Shown: positions 23,786 through 32,982, numbered from the stretch's first letter. The stretch: 64,000 nucleotides of DNA from Streptomyces sp. NBC_00878 (GCF_026341515.1 NZ_JAPEOK010000001.1:3906001-3970000); one strand, 5' to 3'. Made by a program: numbers and translations. Notes: generated by a model from the sequence alone, not told the origin.

Positions 23786-25558
23786 GTGCGCAAGGTGTTG
23801 ATCGCCAACCGTGGCGAAATCGCTGTCCGTGTCGCCCGGGCGTGCCGAGACGCCGGTATCGCGAGCGTGGCGGTGTACGCCGAGCCGGACCGGGACGCAC
23901 TGCATGTGCGGGCCGCCGACGAGGCGTTCGCGCTGGGCGGTGACACCCCCGCGACCAGCTACCTCGACATGGCCAAGGTGCTGCAGGCGGCCAAGGATTC
24001 CGGGGCAGACGCGATCCACCCCGGGTACGGCTTCCTTTCCGAGAACGCCGACTTCGCGCAGGCGGTCCTGGATGCCGGGCTGATCTGGATCGGCCCGCCC
24101 GCGCAGGCCATCCGCGACCTCGGCGACAAGGTGGCGGCCCGCCACATCGCCCAGCGCGCCGGTGCCCCGCTGGTGGCGGGTACGCCGGATCCGGTGTCGG
24201 GCGCCGAGGAGGTCGTGGCCTTCGCCGAGGAGCACGGCCTGCCGATCGCCATCAAGGCGGCCTTCGGCGGCGGCGGCCGCGGCCTGAAGGTGGCCCGCAC
24301 CCTCGACGAGGTCCCGGAACTGTACGACTCGGCCGTCCGCGAGGCCGTCGCCGCGTTCGGCCGGGGCGAGTGCTTCGTCGAGCGCTACCTCGACAAGCCC
24401 CGCCACGTCGAGACCCAGTGCCTGGCCGACTCCCACGGCAACGTGGTCGTCGTCTCGACGCGTGACTGCTCGCTGCAGCGCCGGCACCAGAAGCTGGTCG
24501 AGGAGGCCCCGGCGCCGTTCCTGTCCGAGGCCCAGAACGCCGAGCTGTACGCCGCCTCCAAGGCGATCCTCAAGGAGGCCGGTTACGTCGGCGCGGGCAC
24601 GGTGGAGTTCCTGGTCGGTACCGACGGCACGATCTCCTTCCTGGAGGTCAACACCCGCCTTCAGGTGGAGCACCCGGTGACCGAGGAGGTCGCCGGTATC
24701 GACCTGGTCCGCGAGATGTTCCGTATCGCCGACGGCGAGGAACTGGGCTACGGCGACCCGGAACTGCGCGGCCACTCCTTCGAGTTCCGCATCAACGGTG
24801 AGGACCCGGGCCGGGGCTTCCTGCCCGCTCCCGGCACGGTGACCACGTTCGCGCCGCCGTCCGGCCCCGGTGTCCGGCTGGACGCGGGTGTCGAGACCGG
24901 CTCGGTCATCGGCCCGGCCTGGGACTCCCTCCTCGCCAAGCTGATCGTCACCGGCGCCACCCGCGAGCAGGCCCTTCAGCGGGCCTCCCGCGCGCTCGCC
25001 GAGTTCACCGTCGAGGGCATGGCGACCGCCATCCCCTTCCACCGCGCGGTGGTCACCGACCCGGCGTTCGCTCCCGAGCTCACCGGCTCCGGCGACCCGT
25101 TCACGATCCACACCCGCTGGATCGAGACCGAGTTCGTCAACGAGATCAAGCCCTTCGCGGCCCCCACGGACACCGAGGTGGAGGACGAGCCGGGCCGCGA
25201 GACGGTCGTCGTCGAGGTCGGCGGCAAGCGCCTGGAAGTCTCGCTGCCCATCTCGCTGGGCATGTCGCTGGCCCGCACCGGCCTCGCGGCGGGCGCCAAG
25301 CCGAAGCGCCGCGCGGCCAAGAAGTCCGGCCCGGTCGCCTCCGGCGACACCCTCGCCTCCCCCATGCAGGGCACCATCGTCAAGGTCGCCGTCGAGGAGG
25401 GCCAGGAGGTCAAGGAGGGCGACCTGGTCGTCGTCCTGGAGGCCATGAAGATGGAACAGCCCCTCAACGCCCACCGCTCGGGCACCGTCAAGGCCCTGGC
25501 CGCCGAGGTCGGCGCCTCCGTCACCTCCGGCGCCGTCATCTGCGAAATCAAGGATTGA
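23786..25558 (+). CDS. accA2: Acyl-CoA carboxylase alpha chain (biotin carboxylase + BCCP)
   Basis: 590 residues, the length I recall for S. coelicolor AccA2. It carboxylates its own biotin with ATP and bicarbonate and serves AccB and PccB. Domains: biotin carboxylase N-domain ([20 protein letters not shown]), ATP-grasp with [14 protein letters not shown], catalytic HPVTEEV and NTRLQVEH region, and a C-terminal biotinyl domain with [11 protein letters not shown], biotin on Lys555. The linker around residue 500 is Ala/Lys-rich ([12 protein letters not shown]). GTG 23786 is chosen because AAGGAGAGGGAG stands just upstream. A strong terminator follows. Confidence 0.97.
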   Translation: MRKVLIANRGEIAVRVARACRDAGIASVAVYAEPDRDALHVRAADEAFALGGDTPATSYLDMAKVLQAAKDSGADAIHPGYGFLSENADFAQAVLDAGLIWIGPPAQAIRDLGDKVAARHIAQRAGAPLVAGTPDPVSGAEEVVAFAEEHGLPIAIKAAFGGGGRGLKVARTLDEVPELYDSAVREAVAAFGRGECFVERYLDKPRHVETQCLADSHGNVVVVSTRDCSLQRRHQKLVEEAPAPFLSEAQNAELYAASKAILKEAGYVGAGTVEFLVGTDGTISFLEVNTRLQVEHPVTEEVAGIDLVREMFRIADGEELGYGDPELRGHSFEFRINGEDPGRGFLPAPGTVTTFAPPSGPGVRLDAGVETGSVIGPAWDSLLAKLIVTGATREQALQRASRALAEFTVEGMATAIPFHRAVVTDPAFAPELTGSGDPFTIHTRWIETEFVNEIKPFAAPTDTEVEDEPGRETVVVEVGGKRLEVSLPISLGMSLARTGLAAGAKPKRRAAKKSGPVASGDTLASPMQGTIVKVAVEEGQEVKEGDLVVVLEAMKMEQPLNAHRSGTVKALAAEVGASVTSGAVICEIKD

Positions 25559-25574
25559 CCCCCACACACCGTCC

Positions 25575-25694
25575 CGAGGCGCCCGGCAGACAGGCTTAGC
25601 CTGTCTGCCGGGCGCCTCGCCCTTTAGGGGCGCGGGGCTGTGACATATGCGGCTCCGCCGCGTGGGCGCGACCAGCCACACACAACCCGCAGCC
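25575..25694. repeat. accA2 terminator followed by dispersed intergenic element copy 3
   Basis: A 22-base arm (CGAGGCGCCCGGCAGACAGG...) pairs perfectly with 25598-25619 around a single T, giving a very stable terminator. From 25626 the dispersed element GGGGCGCGGGGCTGTGACAT...GGGCGCGACCAGCCACA...AACCCGCAG begins, nearly identical to copy 2 at 20641. Confidence 0.85.
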
Positions 25695-25772
25695 CCCGGA
25701 CGACAGCAATGGGGCAGACGAAACGGGCATCGGGCAACCACATCCCGACCCCCGGCACGCAGGAGAGGCTAG

Positions 25773-26348
25773 GTGAATCACATGGCCAAGCCACCGGCAG
25801 GCCTGCGCGCCGACGCACGCCGCAACCACGACCGGCTGGTCTCGGAGGCACGGACCACGTTCGCGGAGTACGGCGCGGACGCGTCCCTGGAAGACGTGGC
25901 CCGCCGGGCCGGCGTCGGCATCGGCACGCTGTACCGGCACTTCCCGAACCGGCACGCCCTGCTGAGCGCGGTCTTCTCGGACGCGGTGAGCGATCTGCTG
26001 GACCGCTCGCGCGAACTGCTCGACGACCCGCACCCGTGCACGGCGCTCGTGACGTGGCTGCGCGCCATCATCACCCATGCGGGTGAGTACCGCGGTCTGT
26101 CGCGTGCGCTCATGACGGCCTCGCACGACGACACCTCGGAACTCGCCCGGTGCAGCGGTCCGATGCGGGAGGCGGGCAGCGCCCTGCTCGCCCGGGCACA
26201 GCAAGCGGGCGCCGTACGCCCCGATGTCTCCATCGGCGACCTGCTCCAACTGACCAACGCGATCGCGCTGGCCGCCGAAGAGACCCCGGGCGACCCGGAG
26301 TTGGCCGACCGCCTGCTGACACTGACGCTACGGGGCCTCAAGGCCTGA
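25773..26348 (+). CDS. TetR-family transcriptional regulator
   Basis: 191 residues. The N-terminal HTH is typical: SLEDVARRAGVGIGTLYRHFPNRHALL (about 35-61), with the TLYRHF recognition helix. The ligand domain (SHDDTSELARCSGPMREAG) resembles the SbtR-type C-terminal domain. GTG 25773 is favoured because AGGAG lies 7-8 nt upstream; ATG three codons later lies too far from it. No gene is divergent or operonic with it, so its target is not evident. Such regulators often repress a neighbouring exporter or oxidoreductase gene; the only nearby candidates are on the other strand. Confidence 0.93.
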   Translation: MNHMAKPPAGLRADARRNHDRLVSEARTTFAEYGADASLEDVARRAGVGIGTLYRHFPNRHALLSAVFSDAVSDLLDRSRELLDDPHPCTALVTWLRAIITHAGEYRGLSRALMTASHDDTSELARCSGPMREAGSALLARAQQAGAVRPDVSIGDLLQLTNAIALAAEETPGDPELADRLLTLTLRGLKA

Positions 26349-26386
26349 CGCCCCGACACGTACGTACCGCCGACCTGCACCTTCAC

Positions 26387-26422
26387 ACCTGCACCTGCAC
26401 CTGCACCTGCACCTGCACCTGC
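26387..26422. repeat. Six tandem ACCTGC hexamers
   Basis: Perfect (ACCTGC)6 in the space between the convergent TetR and DeoR genes, with another single unit at 26373. It is a simple repeat prone to slippage, outside any supported gene. Confidence 0.9.
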
Positions 26423-26507
26423 GTTCTGCCGCGAACGCGGTACCTGACGTACGAACTGGACCGTCGTCCGTCAGAGCCGACCGGCCGCCAACGGCCTCGG
26501 TGGCCCG

Positions 26508-27476
26508 TCAGCGTCGGCGCAGGTCCGCGACCCGTGCCCGCTCGCTCTGGGGCTGTTCCCGTTCCCCCACAACCGCGGCCGCACTGCGCAACTGCGGGCT
26601 TCCACCGGGGACCTGACCCCGCCTGGGGCCGGGCAGCGGCATGTCCCGGCGTGGCGGCTGACGCCCCGCCGGGACCGTATCCCCGCCCTCACCGCCGGCT
26701 CCGGCCACCGCGATCTGTACGCCCTGGTCTGCCAGGGCCTGCAGTTCGGTGCCCGCGCGGTCGTCGTGGGCGGGCGGCTCGTCGGTGACGAGCCGGGTGA
26801 TGACGTCGGTCGGCACGGTCTGGAACATCGTGTCGGTGCCGAGCTTGGTGTGGTCGGCGAGGACGACGACCTCGCCGGCCGCCTGCACCAGCGCGCGGTC
26901 GACGGACGCCGACAGCATGTTGGAGGTGGACAGACCGCGCTCGGCGGTCAGTCCACTCCCCGACAGGAAGGCCCGGGAGACCCGCAGCCCCTGGAGGGAC
27001 TGCTCGGCCCCGCTGCCGACCAGGGCGTAGTTGGAGCCGCGCAGGGTGCCGCCGGTCATCACGACCTCCACGCGGTTGGCGTGGGCCAGCGCCTGGGCCA
27101 CCAGCAGGGAGTTGGTGACGACGGTCAGACCGGGAACCCGCGCGAGCCGGCGGGCCAGCTCCTGTGTCGTGGTTCCCGCCCCCACCACAATGGCCTCGCC
27201 CTCTTCGACGAGACTTGCGGCGAGATCGGCGATGGCCGTCTTCTCGGCGGTCGCGAGATGAGACTTCTGCGGAAAGCCGGACTCCCGCGTGAACCCGCCC
27301 GGCAATACCGCACCGCCATGCCGGCGGTCGAGGAGTCCTTCTGCCTCCAGTGCGCGCACGTCCCGCCGTACGGTCACTTCGGAGGTCTGGACGACGCGGG
27401 CGAGCTCACGGAGCGACACGGCCCCATTCGCTCGCACCATTTCGAGGATCAATTGGCGACGTTCTGCAGCGAACAC
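26508..27476 (-). CDS. DeoR-family transcriptional regulator
   Basis: 322 residues. The N-terminal HTH is the DeoR signature (RRQLILEMVRANGAVSLREL, then TSEVTVRRDVRALEAEGLL). The middle is the DeoRC sugar-phosphate sensor with VVGAGTTTQELARRL, VVTNSLLVA and VLADHTKLG. The family senses phosphorylated sugars or nucleosides. A 60-residue Arg/Pro/Gln-rich tail after about residue 255 (TVPAGRQPPRRDMPLPGP) is outside the family domain and is disordered. GTG start. It lies 2.6 kb from punA and may sense a (deoxy)ribose phosphate, but its operator is not shown by the sequence. Confidence 0.92.
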   Translation of the reverse strand: MFAAERRQLILEMVRANGAVSLRELARVVQTSEVTVRRDVRALEAEGLLDRRHGGAVLPGGFTRESGFPQKSHLATAEKTAIADLAASLVEEGEAIVVGAGTTTQELARRLARVPGLTVVTNSLLVAQALAHANRVEVVMTGGTLRGSNYALVGSGAEQSLQGLRVSRAFLSGSGLTAERGLSTSNMLSASVDRALVQAAGEVVVLADHTKLGTDTMFQTVPTDVITRLVTDEPPAHDDRAGTELQALADQGVQIAVAGAGGEGGDTVPAGRQPPRRDMPLPGPRRGQVPGGSPQLRSAAAVVGEREQPQSERARVADLRRR

Positions 27477-27666
27477 GAAACTGACAGTAACCCCAACGAC
27501 CGTCTGCTTTCAGCAGTTTGCGCCGAATAACAGAAGTTGTTCGCACGGTGGGGCACGAAGTGGTATACGGGCCTAATCGCCACGCCTATGCCGTACGAAT
27601 GGTCGGCGACTCCCCGTCACCAAATGCCCCACGATCCCGTGACCAGCGGGGAATCGCCTTTCGGCG

Positions 27667-29115
27667 TCAGGACTCGCCCTCGGTCTTGCGGGTGTGCAGC
27701 TGCCGCGCGACCTCGGCGATCGAGCCCGACAGGGACGGGTACACGGTGAAGGCGTTCGCGATCTGTTCGACGGTCAGGTTGTTGTCGACGGCGAGCGAGA
27801 TCGGGTGGATGAGTTCCGAGGCGCGCGGCGAGACGACCACACCGCCGACGACGATACCGGTGCCCGGGCGGCAGAAGATCTTCACGAAGCCGTCGCGGAT
27901 GCCCTGCATCTTGGCGCGCGGATTGCGCAGCAGGGGCAGCTTCACGACCCGGGCGTCGATGACGCCGCCGTCGACGTCCGCCTGGGAGTAGCCGACGGTG
28001 GCGATCTCGGGGTCGGTGAAGACGTTCGACGACACCGTCTTCAGGTTCAGCGGGGCGACCGCGTCACCCAGGAAGTGGTACATGGCGATCCGGCCCTGCA
28101 TCGCGGCCACGGAGGCGAGGGCGAAGACACCGGTCACGTCACCGGCCGCGTACACGCCCGGGGCGGTGGTCCTGGAGACCTTGTCGGTCCAGATGTGCCC
28201 GGACTCCTGGACCTTGACGCCGGCCTCTTCGAGACCCATGCCCTGGCTGTTCGGGATGGCGCCGACGGCCATCAGACAGTGCGAGCCGGTGATGACGCGG
28301 CCGTCGGCGAGCGTCACCTCGACGCGGTCGCCGACGCGCTTGGCGGACGCGGCGCGCGAGCGGGCCATGACGTTCATCCCGCGCCGCCGGAACACGTCCT
28401 CCAGGACGGCCGCCGCGTCCGGGTCCTCGCCCGGCAGCACGCGGTCGCGGCTGGAGACGAGCGTGACGCGCGAGCCGAGCGCCTGGTAGGCACCGGCGAA
28501 CTCGGCACCGGTCACACCGGACCCGACGACGATGAGCTCCTCGGGCAGCTCGTCGAGGTCGTAGACCTGGGTCCAGTTGAGGATCCGCTCCCCGTCCGGC
28601 TGCGCGTCGGGCAGCTCGCGGGGATGCCCGCCGGTGGCGATGAGCACGGCGTCGGCGAGGAGGGTCTCCTCGCTGCCGTCGGCGGCCCGGACGACGACCT
28701 TGCGCGACCCGTCCAGGGCCTGCATGCCTTCGAGCCGTGCGCGGCCCCGCAGCACGCGGGCACCCGCGCGCGTCACCGAGGCGGTGATGTCGTGCGACTG
28801 GGCGAGCGCGAGCCGCTTCACACGACGGTTGACCTTGCCGAGGTCGACACCGACGACCCGCGCGGGCGTATCGATGTGAGGAGTGTCATCGGCGACGATG
28901 ATCCCCAGCTCCTCGTACGACGAATCGAAGGTGGTCATCACCTCGGCCGTCGCGATCAGGGTCTTCGACGGCACGCAGTCGGTGAGCACCGACGCACCGC
29001 CCAGACCGTCGCAGTCGACGACGGTCACCTCCGCGCCGAGCTGGGCGGCCACCAGGGCCGCCTCGTATCCGCCGGGTCCGCCGCCAATGATCACGATCCG
29101 AGTCACGTACTCCAT
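27667..29115 (-). CDS. lpdA: LpdA-like NAD(P)H:quinone dehydrogenase (flavoprotein)
   Basis: 482 residues of the pyridine nucleotide-disulfide oxidoreductase fold: FAD site IVIIGGGPGGYEAAL, NAD(P) site IVVGSGVTGAEFAGAY, FAD-closing YAAGDVTGVFALASVA and a C-terminal dimer domain. The redox-active pair of true lipoamide dehydrogenases (CxxxxC) is broken: GGASVLTDCVPSK keeps only one Cys. The C-terminal His-Glu pair is also not apparent. This matches M. tuberculosis LpdA (Rv3303c), a quinone reductase rather than a lipoamide dehydrogenase. ATG 29115 is used; GTG 29106 has a better-spaced GGGAG and may be the true start. Confidence 0.9.
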   Translation of the reverse strand: MEYVTRIVIIGGGPGGYEAALVAAQLGAEVTVVDCDGLGGASVLTDCVPSKTLIATAEVMTTFDSSYEELGIIVADDTPHIDTPARVVGVDLGKVNRRVKRLALAQSHDITASVTRAGARVLRGRARLEGMQALDGSRKVVVRAADGSEETLLADAVLIATGGHPRELPDAQPDGERILNWTQVYDLDELPEELIVVGSGVTGAEFAGAYQALGSRVTLVSSRDRVLPGEDPDAAAVLEDVFRRRGMNVMARSRAASAKRVGDRVEVTLADGRVITGSHCLMAVGAIPNSQGMGLEEAGVKVQESGHIWTDKVSRTTAPGVYAAGDVTGVFALASVAAMQGRIAMYHFLGDAVAPLNLKTVSSNVFTDPEIATVGYSQADVDGGVIDARVVKLPLLRNPRAKMQGIRDGFVKIFCRPGTGIVVGGVVVSPRASELIHPISLAVDNNLTVEQIANAFTVYPSLSGSIAEVARQLHTRKTEGES

Positions 29116-29266
29116 TCTCCCGCACGCCTCAAGGTGCTTCCGCCCCGGGGGGCGCCGACGGGCTGCCGACGGGTGCCCCATGGGCCGCCCATGGGGCAGG
29201 GATCACGGAATCCCGGTGCTCCGGTTACGGGAGAGGCGTACGCGTTCGCTGCCGTACTCTCGATCC

Positions 29267-29704
29267 ATGTCGCTCTACGCCGCGTACGCCGGCAATCTCG
29301 ACCCGCGGCTCATGACGCGCCGCGCTCCGCACTCGCCGCTGCGCGCCACGGGGTGGCTGAACGGCTGGCGGCTGACGTTCGGCGGCGAGCACATGGGCTG
29401 GGAGGGCGCACTGGCCACCATCGTCGAGGCCCCGCGCTCGCAGGTCTTCGTCGCCCTGTACGACATCGCGCCCCCGGACGAGGAGTCCATGGACCGCTGG
29501 GAGGGCGTCGGCCTGGACGTCTACCGGCGGATGCGGGTACGGATCCACACGCTGGAGGGCGAGGAGGCGGCGTGGGTGTACGTCCTCAACGGCTACGAGG
29601 GAGGGCTCCCCTCGGCCCGCTACCTCGGCGAGATCGCGGACGCGGCGGAATCGGCGGGGGCCCCGCACGACTACGTGATGGAGCTGCGCAAGCGCCCTTG
29701 CTGA
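29267..29704 (+). CDS. Gamma-glutamylcyclotransferase-fold protein
   Basis: 145 residues. The substrate-binding loop YAAYAGNLDP corresponds to the YGSN-type motif of the GGCT/AIG2 family, although the Ser of YGxN is replaced by an Ala-Gly context. The catalytic Glu is not obvious; GEHMGWEGALATIVEA and YDIAPPDEESMDRWEG surround the usual site. It may therefore be cyclotransferase-like without that activity. TACTCT lies 6 nt before the ATG with no ribosome site, so the gene is probably leaderless. Divergent from lpdA. Confidence 0.8.
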   Translation: MSLYAAYAGNLDPRLMTRRAPHSPLRATGWLNGWRLTFGGEHMGWEGALATIVEAPRSQVFVALYDIAPPDEESMDRWEGVGLDVYRRMRVRIHTLEGEEAAWVYVLNGYEGGLPSARYLGEIADAAESAGAPHDYVMELRKRPC

Positions 29705-30071
29705 CGGCCTCGCCGACCGCGGCGCCCTCGGAGGGCTTGACGGCCGCGGATGGCTCGACGGCCGGGGAAGGCTTGACGTCTCGGCTGACTTGACGGCCGC
29801 GGAAGGCTTTACGCCCTCGACTGGCTCGTCGGCCTCGGAAGGCTCGACGGTCGGGGAAGGCTTGACGTCTCGGCTGACTTGACGGCCGCGGATGCCTCGA
29901 CGGTCTCGGATGGCCTGACCGACTCAGCTGGCTCGACGGCCGCGGAAGGCTTGGCGGTCCCGGGTGGCTTGATGGCTTCGGAGGTCTTGACGGTTTCGGC
30001 GACCCCGGTCGCCCTCGGCGACCTTGGCGGAAACAACAAGACAACGATCGCAATCCGGTGACCATCACCAT
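29705..30071. repeat. Degenerate minisatellite region with a 92-bp spaced duplication
   Basis: About 350 bases composed of variants of GGCTTGACGGCCGCGGAA. A longer stretch from GGCTCGACGGCCGGGGAAGG to the next GACTTGACGGCCGCGGA starts near 29750 and again near 29842 with one change. Both strands are open in places, but no start signal, codon bias or family match supports a gene. It lies between the cyclotransferase-like gene and the punA promoter. Confidence 0.75.
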
Positions 30072-30108
30072 CTACGCGCGTAGGCCCGGACCGGCTACCC
30101 TCGTGCGC
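30072..30108 (+). promoter_or_regulatory. punA leaderless promoter with CTACGCGCGTAG operator
   Basis: Palindrome CTACGCGCGTAG at 30072-30083, then -10 element TACCCT at 30096-30101, then 7 bases and the GTG start. With transcription starting at the GTG, the palindrome covers -37 to -26, overlapping the -35 region, a repressor-type position. The same palindrome precedes deoC and add. Confidence 0.75.
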
Positions 30109-30933
30109 GTGAACGCATCTCTTCTTCCGGACGACATCCAGGGCGACCCGTACGCCGCCGCCGACGCCGCCGCCGCGCGCGTACGGGAACTGACGGGCGC
30201 CGAGACCCACGACGTCGCCCTCGTGATGGGCTCCGGCTGGGCACCGGCCGCGGACGCCCTCGGCGACCCCGCGGCCGACTTCCAGGTCACCGAGCTGCCC
30301 GGTTTCCCGCCGCCGGCGGTCGAGGGCCACGGCGGCAAGGTCCGCTCGTACCAGATCGGCGACAAGCGCGCGCTCGTGTTCCTGGGCCGCACGCACTTCT
30401 ACGAGGGCCGCGGTGTCGCCGCCGTCGCCCACGGCGTCCGTACGGCCGTGGCCGCCGGCTGCAAGACGATCGTGCTGACCAATGGCTGCGGGGGGCTGCG
30501 CGAAGGCATGCGTCCCGGGCAGCCGGTCCTGATCAGCGACCACATCAACCTGACGGCGGCGTCGCCGATCGTCGGCGCGAACTTCGTCGATCTGACGGAT
30601 CTGTACTCGCCGCGGTTGCGGGCGCTGTGCAAGGAGATCGACGGGACGCTTGAGGAAGGGGTGTACGCGCAGTTCCCCGGGCCGCACTACGAGACGCCTG
30701 CGGAGATTCGGATGGCGCGGGTCATCGGGGCGGATCTGGTGGGAATGTCGACGACGCTCGAGGCGATCGCCGCGCGTGAGGCGGGGGCGGAGGTGCTCGG
30801 TATCTCGCTGGTCACGAATCTCGCCGCGGGGATGACGGGCGAGCCCCTCAACCACGAGGAGGTCCTCCAGGCGGGCCGCGACTCGGCCACGCGGATGGGG
30901 GCGTTGCTGACCCAGGTCCTGGATCGGCTGTAG
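30109..30933 (+). CDS. punA: Purine-nucleoside phosphorylase (trimeric type)
   Basis: Splits purine (deoxy)nucleosides with phosphate into base and (deoxy)ribose 1-phosphate. 274 residues, typical of the trimeric class. Phosphate- and base-site motifs: [59 protein letters not shown] and VTNLAAGM. An Asn in NLAAGM at the base contact indicates 6-oxopurine preference. The GTG start at 30109 is placed by the leaderless promoter (TACCCT, 7 nt). The next gene, 296 bases on and beyond a large repeat, is a mutase that could interconvert the ribose phosphates. Confidence 0.95.
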   Translation: MNASLLPDDIQGDPYAAADAAAARVRELTGAETHDVALVMGSGWAPAADALGDPAADFQVTELPGFPPPAVEGHGGKVRSYQIGDKRALVFLGRTHFYEGRGVAAVAHGVRTAVAAGCKTIVLTNGCGGLREGMRPGQPVLISDHINLTAASPIVGANFVDLTDLYSPRLRALCKEIDGTLEEGVYAQFPGPHYETPAEIRMARVIGADLVGMSTTLEAIAAREAGAEVLGISLVTNLAAGMTGEPLNHEEVLQAGRDSATRMGALLTQVLDRL

Positions 30934-30934
30934 G

Positions 30935-31169
30935 TTTCTCGCCCCCGCCGCCCCTACCCATTCCCGTCACTACTCGGGGGCCAGCCCCCCGAACCCCCCG
31001 CTCCGCAAACGCCGGAGGGGCTGATCTTCAGCCCGTCCGGCGTTTGAGGACGAGGCCGTTCAGGCCGATACGGGGGTCTGGGGGCGGAGCCCCCAGAAAG
31101 GACGGTGGGGGTCCCCCCGCTCGAGCGAAGCCGAGAGTGGGGGAGGGTAGGGGCGGCGGGGGCGAGAAA
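30935..31169. repeat. Composite palindromic element, type B copy 2
   Basis: Outer arms of 24 bases (30935-30958 and 31146-31169, TTTCTCGCCCCCGCCGCCCC onward) are shared with the 14396-14488 palindrome. Inside are AAACGCCGGA-GGGGCTGA-tct-TCAGCCC-g-TCCGGCGTTT, CTGGGGGC-GGA-GCCCCCAG, and at 31105-31144 the module also found reversed at 8374-8412. The whole unit sits between punA and the mutase gene and probably terminates punA. Confidence 0.88.
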
Positions 31170-31229
31170 CCGGGTACACAGGACGCCAGGACTCCAGGAC
31201 ACCAGGACAAAGAGAGAGGTTGACCCGAC

Positions 31230-32870
31230 GTGCAGGACGGACTCATCGCGCGGGCCAAGGCCTGGCTGGCCGAGGACCCCGACGCGGAAACCCGTGAGGA
31301 ACTCGCCAAGCTGATCGACGCCGAGGACACCGCGGAGCTCACCGCACGCTTCAGCGGCACCCTCCAGTTCGGCACAGCGGGCCTGCGCGGCGAACTCGGC
31401 GCGGGCCCGATGCGCATGAACCGCGCGGTCGTCATCCGCGCCGCCGCGGGCCTCGCCGCGTATCTCAAGGCGAAGGGACAGACGGACGGCCTCGTCGTCG
31501 TCGGCTACGACGCCCGCCACAAGTCCGCCGACTTCGCCCGCGACACGGCGGCGGTCATGACCGGCGCCGGCCTGCGCGCGGCCGTACTCCCCCGTCCCCT
31601 CCCCACGCCCGTACTCGCGTACGCCATAAGGCATTTGGGCGCGGTGGCGGGCGTGGAAGTGACGGCCAGCCACAATCCCCCGCGCGACAACGGTTACAAG
31701 GTCTACCTCGGCGACGGCTCCCAGATCGTGCCCCCGGTGGACGCCGAGATCGCCGCGGAGATCGCCGCGATCGCGAGCCTGGCCGACGTCCCCCGTCCGG
31801 ACAGCGGCTGGGAGACCCTCGACGACGGCGTCCTGGACGCCTATCTGGCCCGTACGGACGCGGTTCTGGCCGCCGGCTCCCCGCGTACCGCCCGCACGGT
31901 CTACACGGCCATGCACGGCGTCGGCAAGGAGACGCTCCTCGCGGCCTTCGCCCGTGCCGGTTTCCCGGAACCGGTCCTCGTCGCCGAACAGGCCGAGCCC
32001 GACCCGGACTTCCCCACCGTCGCCTTCCCCAACCCGGAAGAGCCCGGCGCGATGGACCTCGCCTTCGCGAAGGCCCGTGAGACCGACCCCGACCTGATCA
32101 TCGCGAACGACCCGGACGCGGACCGCTGCGCGGCGGCGGTGAAAGACGACCGGGACGGCGGTCACTGGCGCATGCTGCGCGGTGACGAGGTGGGTGCGCT
32201 GCTCGCCGAGCACCTCGTCCGCCGTGGCGCGCGGGGCACGTTCGCGGAGTCGATCGTCTCGTCCTCCCTTCTGGGCCGGATCGCCGGGAAGGCGGGCCTC
32301 GCGTACGAGGAGACGCTGACGGGCTTCAAGTGGATCGCCCGGGTGGAGGGCCTGCGGTACGGCTACGAGGAGGCGCTGGGCTACTGCGTCGACCCCGAGG
32401 GCGTACGGGACAAGGACGGCATCACGGCGGCCCTCCTGATCACGGAACTGGCCTCGGAGCTGAAGTCCGAGGGCCGTACCCTCCTCGATCTCCTCGACGA
32501 CCTCGCGGTCGAGCACGGGCTGCACGCCACGGACCAGCTCTCGGTCCGCGTGGACGATCTGTCCCTCATCTCGGACGCGATGCGCCGGCTGCGCGAGCAA
32601 CCGCCCACGCTGCTCGCGGGCCTGTCCGTCACGAAGGCCGAGGACCTGACGAAGGGCACGGACACGCTCCCGCCCACGGACGGCCTGCGCTACACGCTGG
32701 ACGGCGCCCGCGTCATCGTCCGCCCGAGCGGTACGGAGCCGAAGCTGAAGTGCTACCTGGAGGTCGTGGTCCCGGTGGGCACCCACGCCGGCCTCCCGGC
32801 GGCCCGCGCGAAGGCGACGGAGCTGTTGGCGGCGATCAAGCGGGATCTCGCGGCGGCAGCCGGTATCTGA
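31230..32870 (+). CDS. Phospho-sugar mutase, PGM2/phosphopentomutase-like
   Basis: 546 residues of the alpha-D-phosphohexomutase fold. The phosphoserine loop is TASHNPPRDN, the metal loop NDPDADRC, the sugar loop GYEEALGYCV and the phosphate loop RPSGTEPKLK. The sugar loop resembles the PGM2 group (EEAIGY), whose human member acts mainly as a phosphopentomutase, rather than the GEESGH of glucose enzymes. Placed right after punA, it probably converts (deoxy)ribose 1-phosphate to the 5-phosphate for DeoC, replacing DeoB. It was labelled phosphomannomutase in older annotations. GTG start with GAGAGAGG about 10 nt upstream. Confidence 0.88.
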   Translation: MQDGLIARAKAWLAEDPDAETREELAKLIDAEDTAELTARFSGTLQFGTAGLRGELGAGPMRMNRAVVIRAAAGLAAYLKAKGQTDGLVVVGYDARHKSADFARDTAAVMTGAGLRAAVLPRPLPTPVLAYAIRHLGAVAGVEVTASHNPPRDNGYKVYLGDGSQIVPPVDAEIAAEIAAIASLADVPRPDSGWETLDDGVLDAYLARTDAVLAAGSPRTARTVYTAMHGVGKETLLAAFARAGFPEPVLVAEQAEPDPDFPTVAFPNPEEPGAMDLAFAKARETDPDLIIANDPDADRCAAAVKDDRDGGHWRMLRGDEVGALLAEHLVRRGARGTFAESIVSSSLLGRIAGKAGLAYEETLTGFKWIARVEGLRYGYEEALGYCVDPEGVRDKDGITAALLITELASELKSEGRTLLDLLDDLAVEHGLHATDQLSVRVDDLSLISDAMRRLREQPPTLLAGLSVTKAEDLTKGTDTLPPTDGLRYTLDGARVIVRPSGTEPKLKCYLEVVVPVGTHAGLPAARAKATELLAAIKRDLAAAAGI

Positions 32871-32910
32871 AGACCCGGCGGATGCCCGACGGGGGTCGCA
32901 CCATCACGGC

Positions 32911-32982
32911 CCCCATCGCGGCCTCGATCGCGGTCCCCATCGCGGCCTCGATCGCGGTCCCCATCGCGGCCTCCATCACGGA
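32911..32982. repeat. Three 24-bp tandem repeats
   Basis: CCCCATCGCGGCCTCGATCG units at 32911-32934 and 32935-32958 are identical and a third (32959-32982) has three changes. They lie 40 bases after the mutase stop and contain overlapping ATCGCG/CGCGAT dyads. No gene is supported; the convergent membrane-protein gene ends at 33072. Confidence 0.88.

Noticed and set aside
23711..25741. 676-codon minus-strand frame over accA2
   Set aside because: Antisense shadow of a certain gene; composition typical of such frames.
26387..26422. ACCTGC hexamers as regulator binding sites
   Set aside because: Between convergent gene ends and perfectly periodic; simple slippage repeat is the better explanation.
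27694..29793. 699-codon plus-strand frame over lpdA
   Set aside because: Antisense shadow running on through the cyclotransferase gene in the wrong frame.
29879..30061. 60-residue Ser/Thr-rich ORF before punA
   Set aside because: Lies in a degenerate minisatellite, no start signal, overlaps the punA operator region closely.
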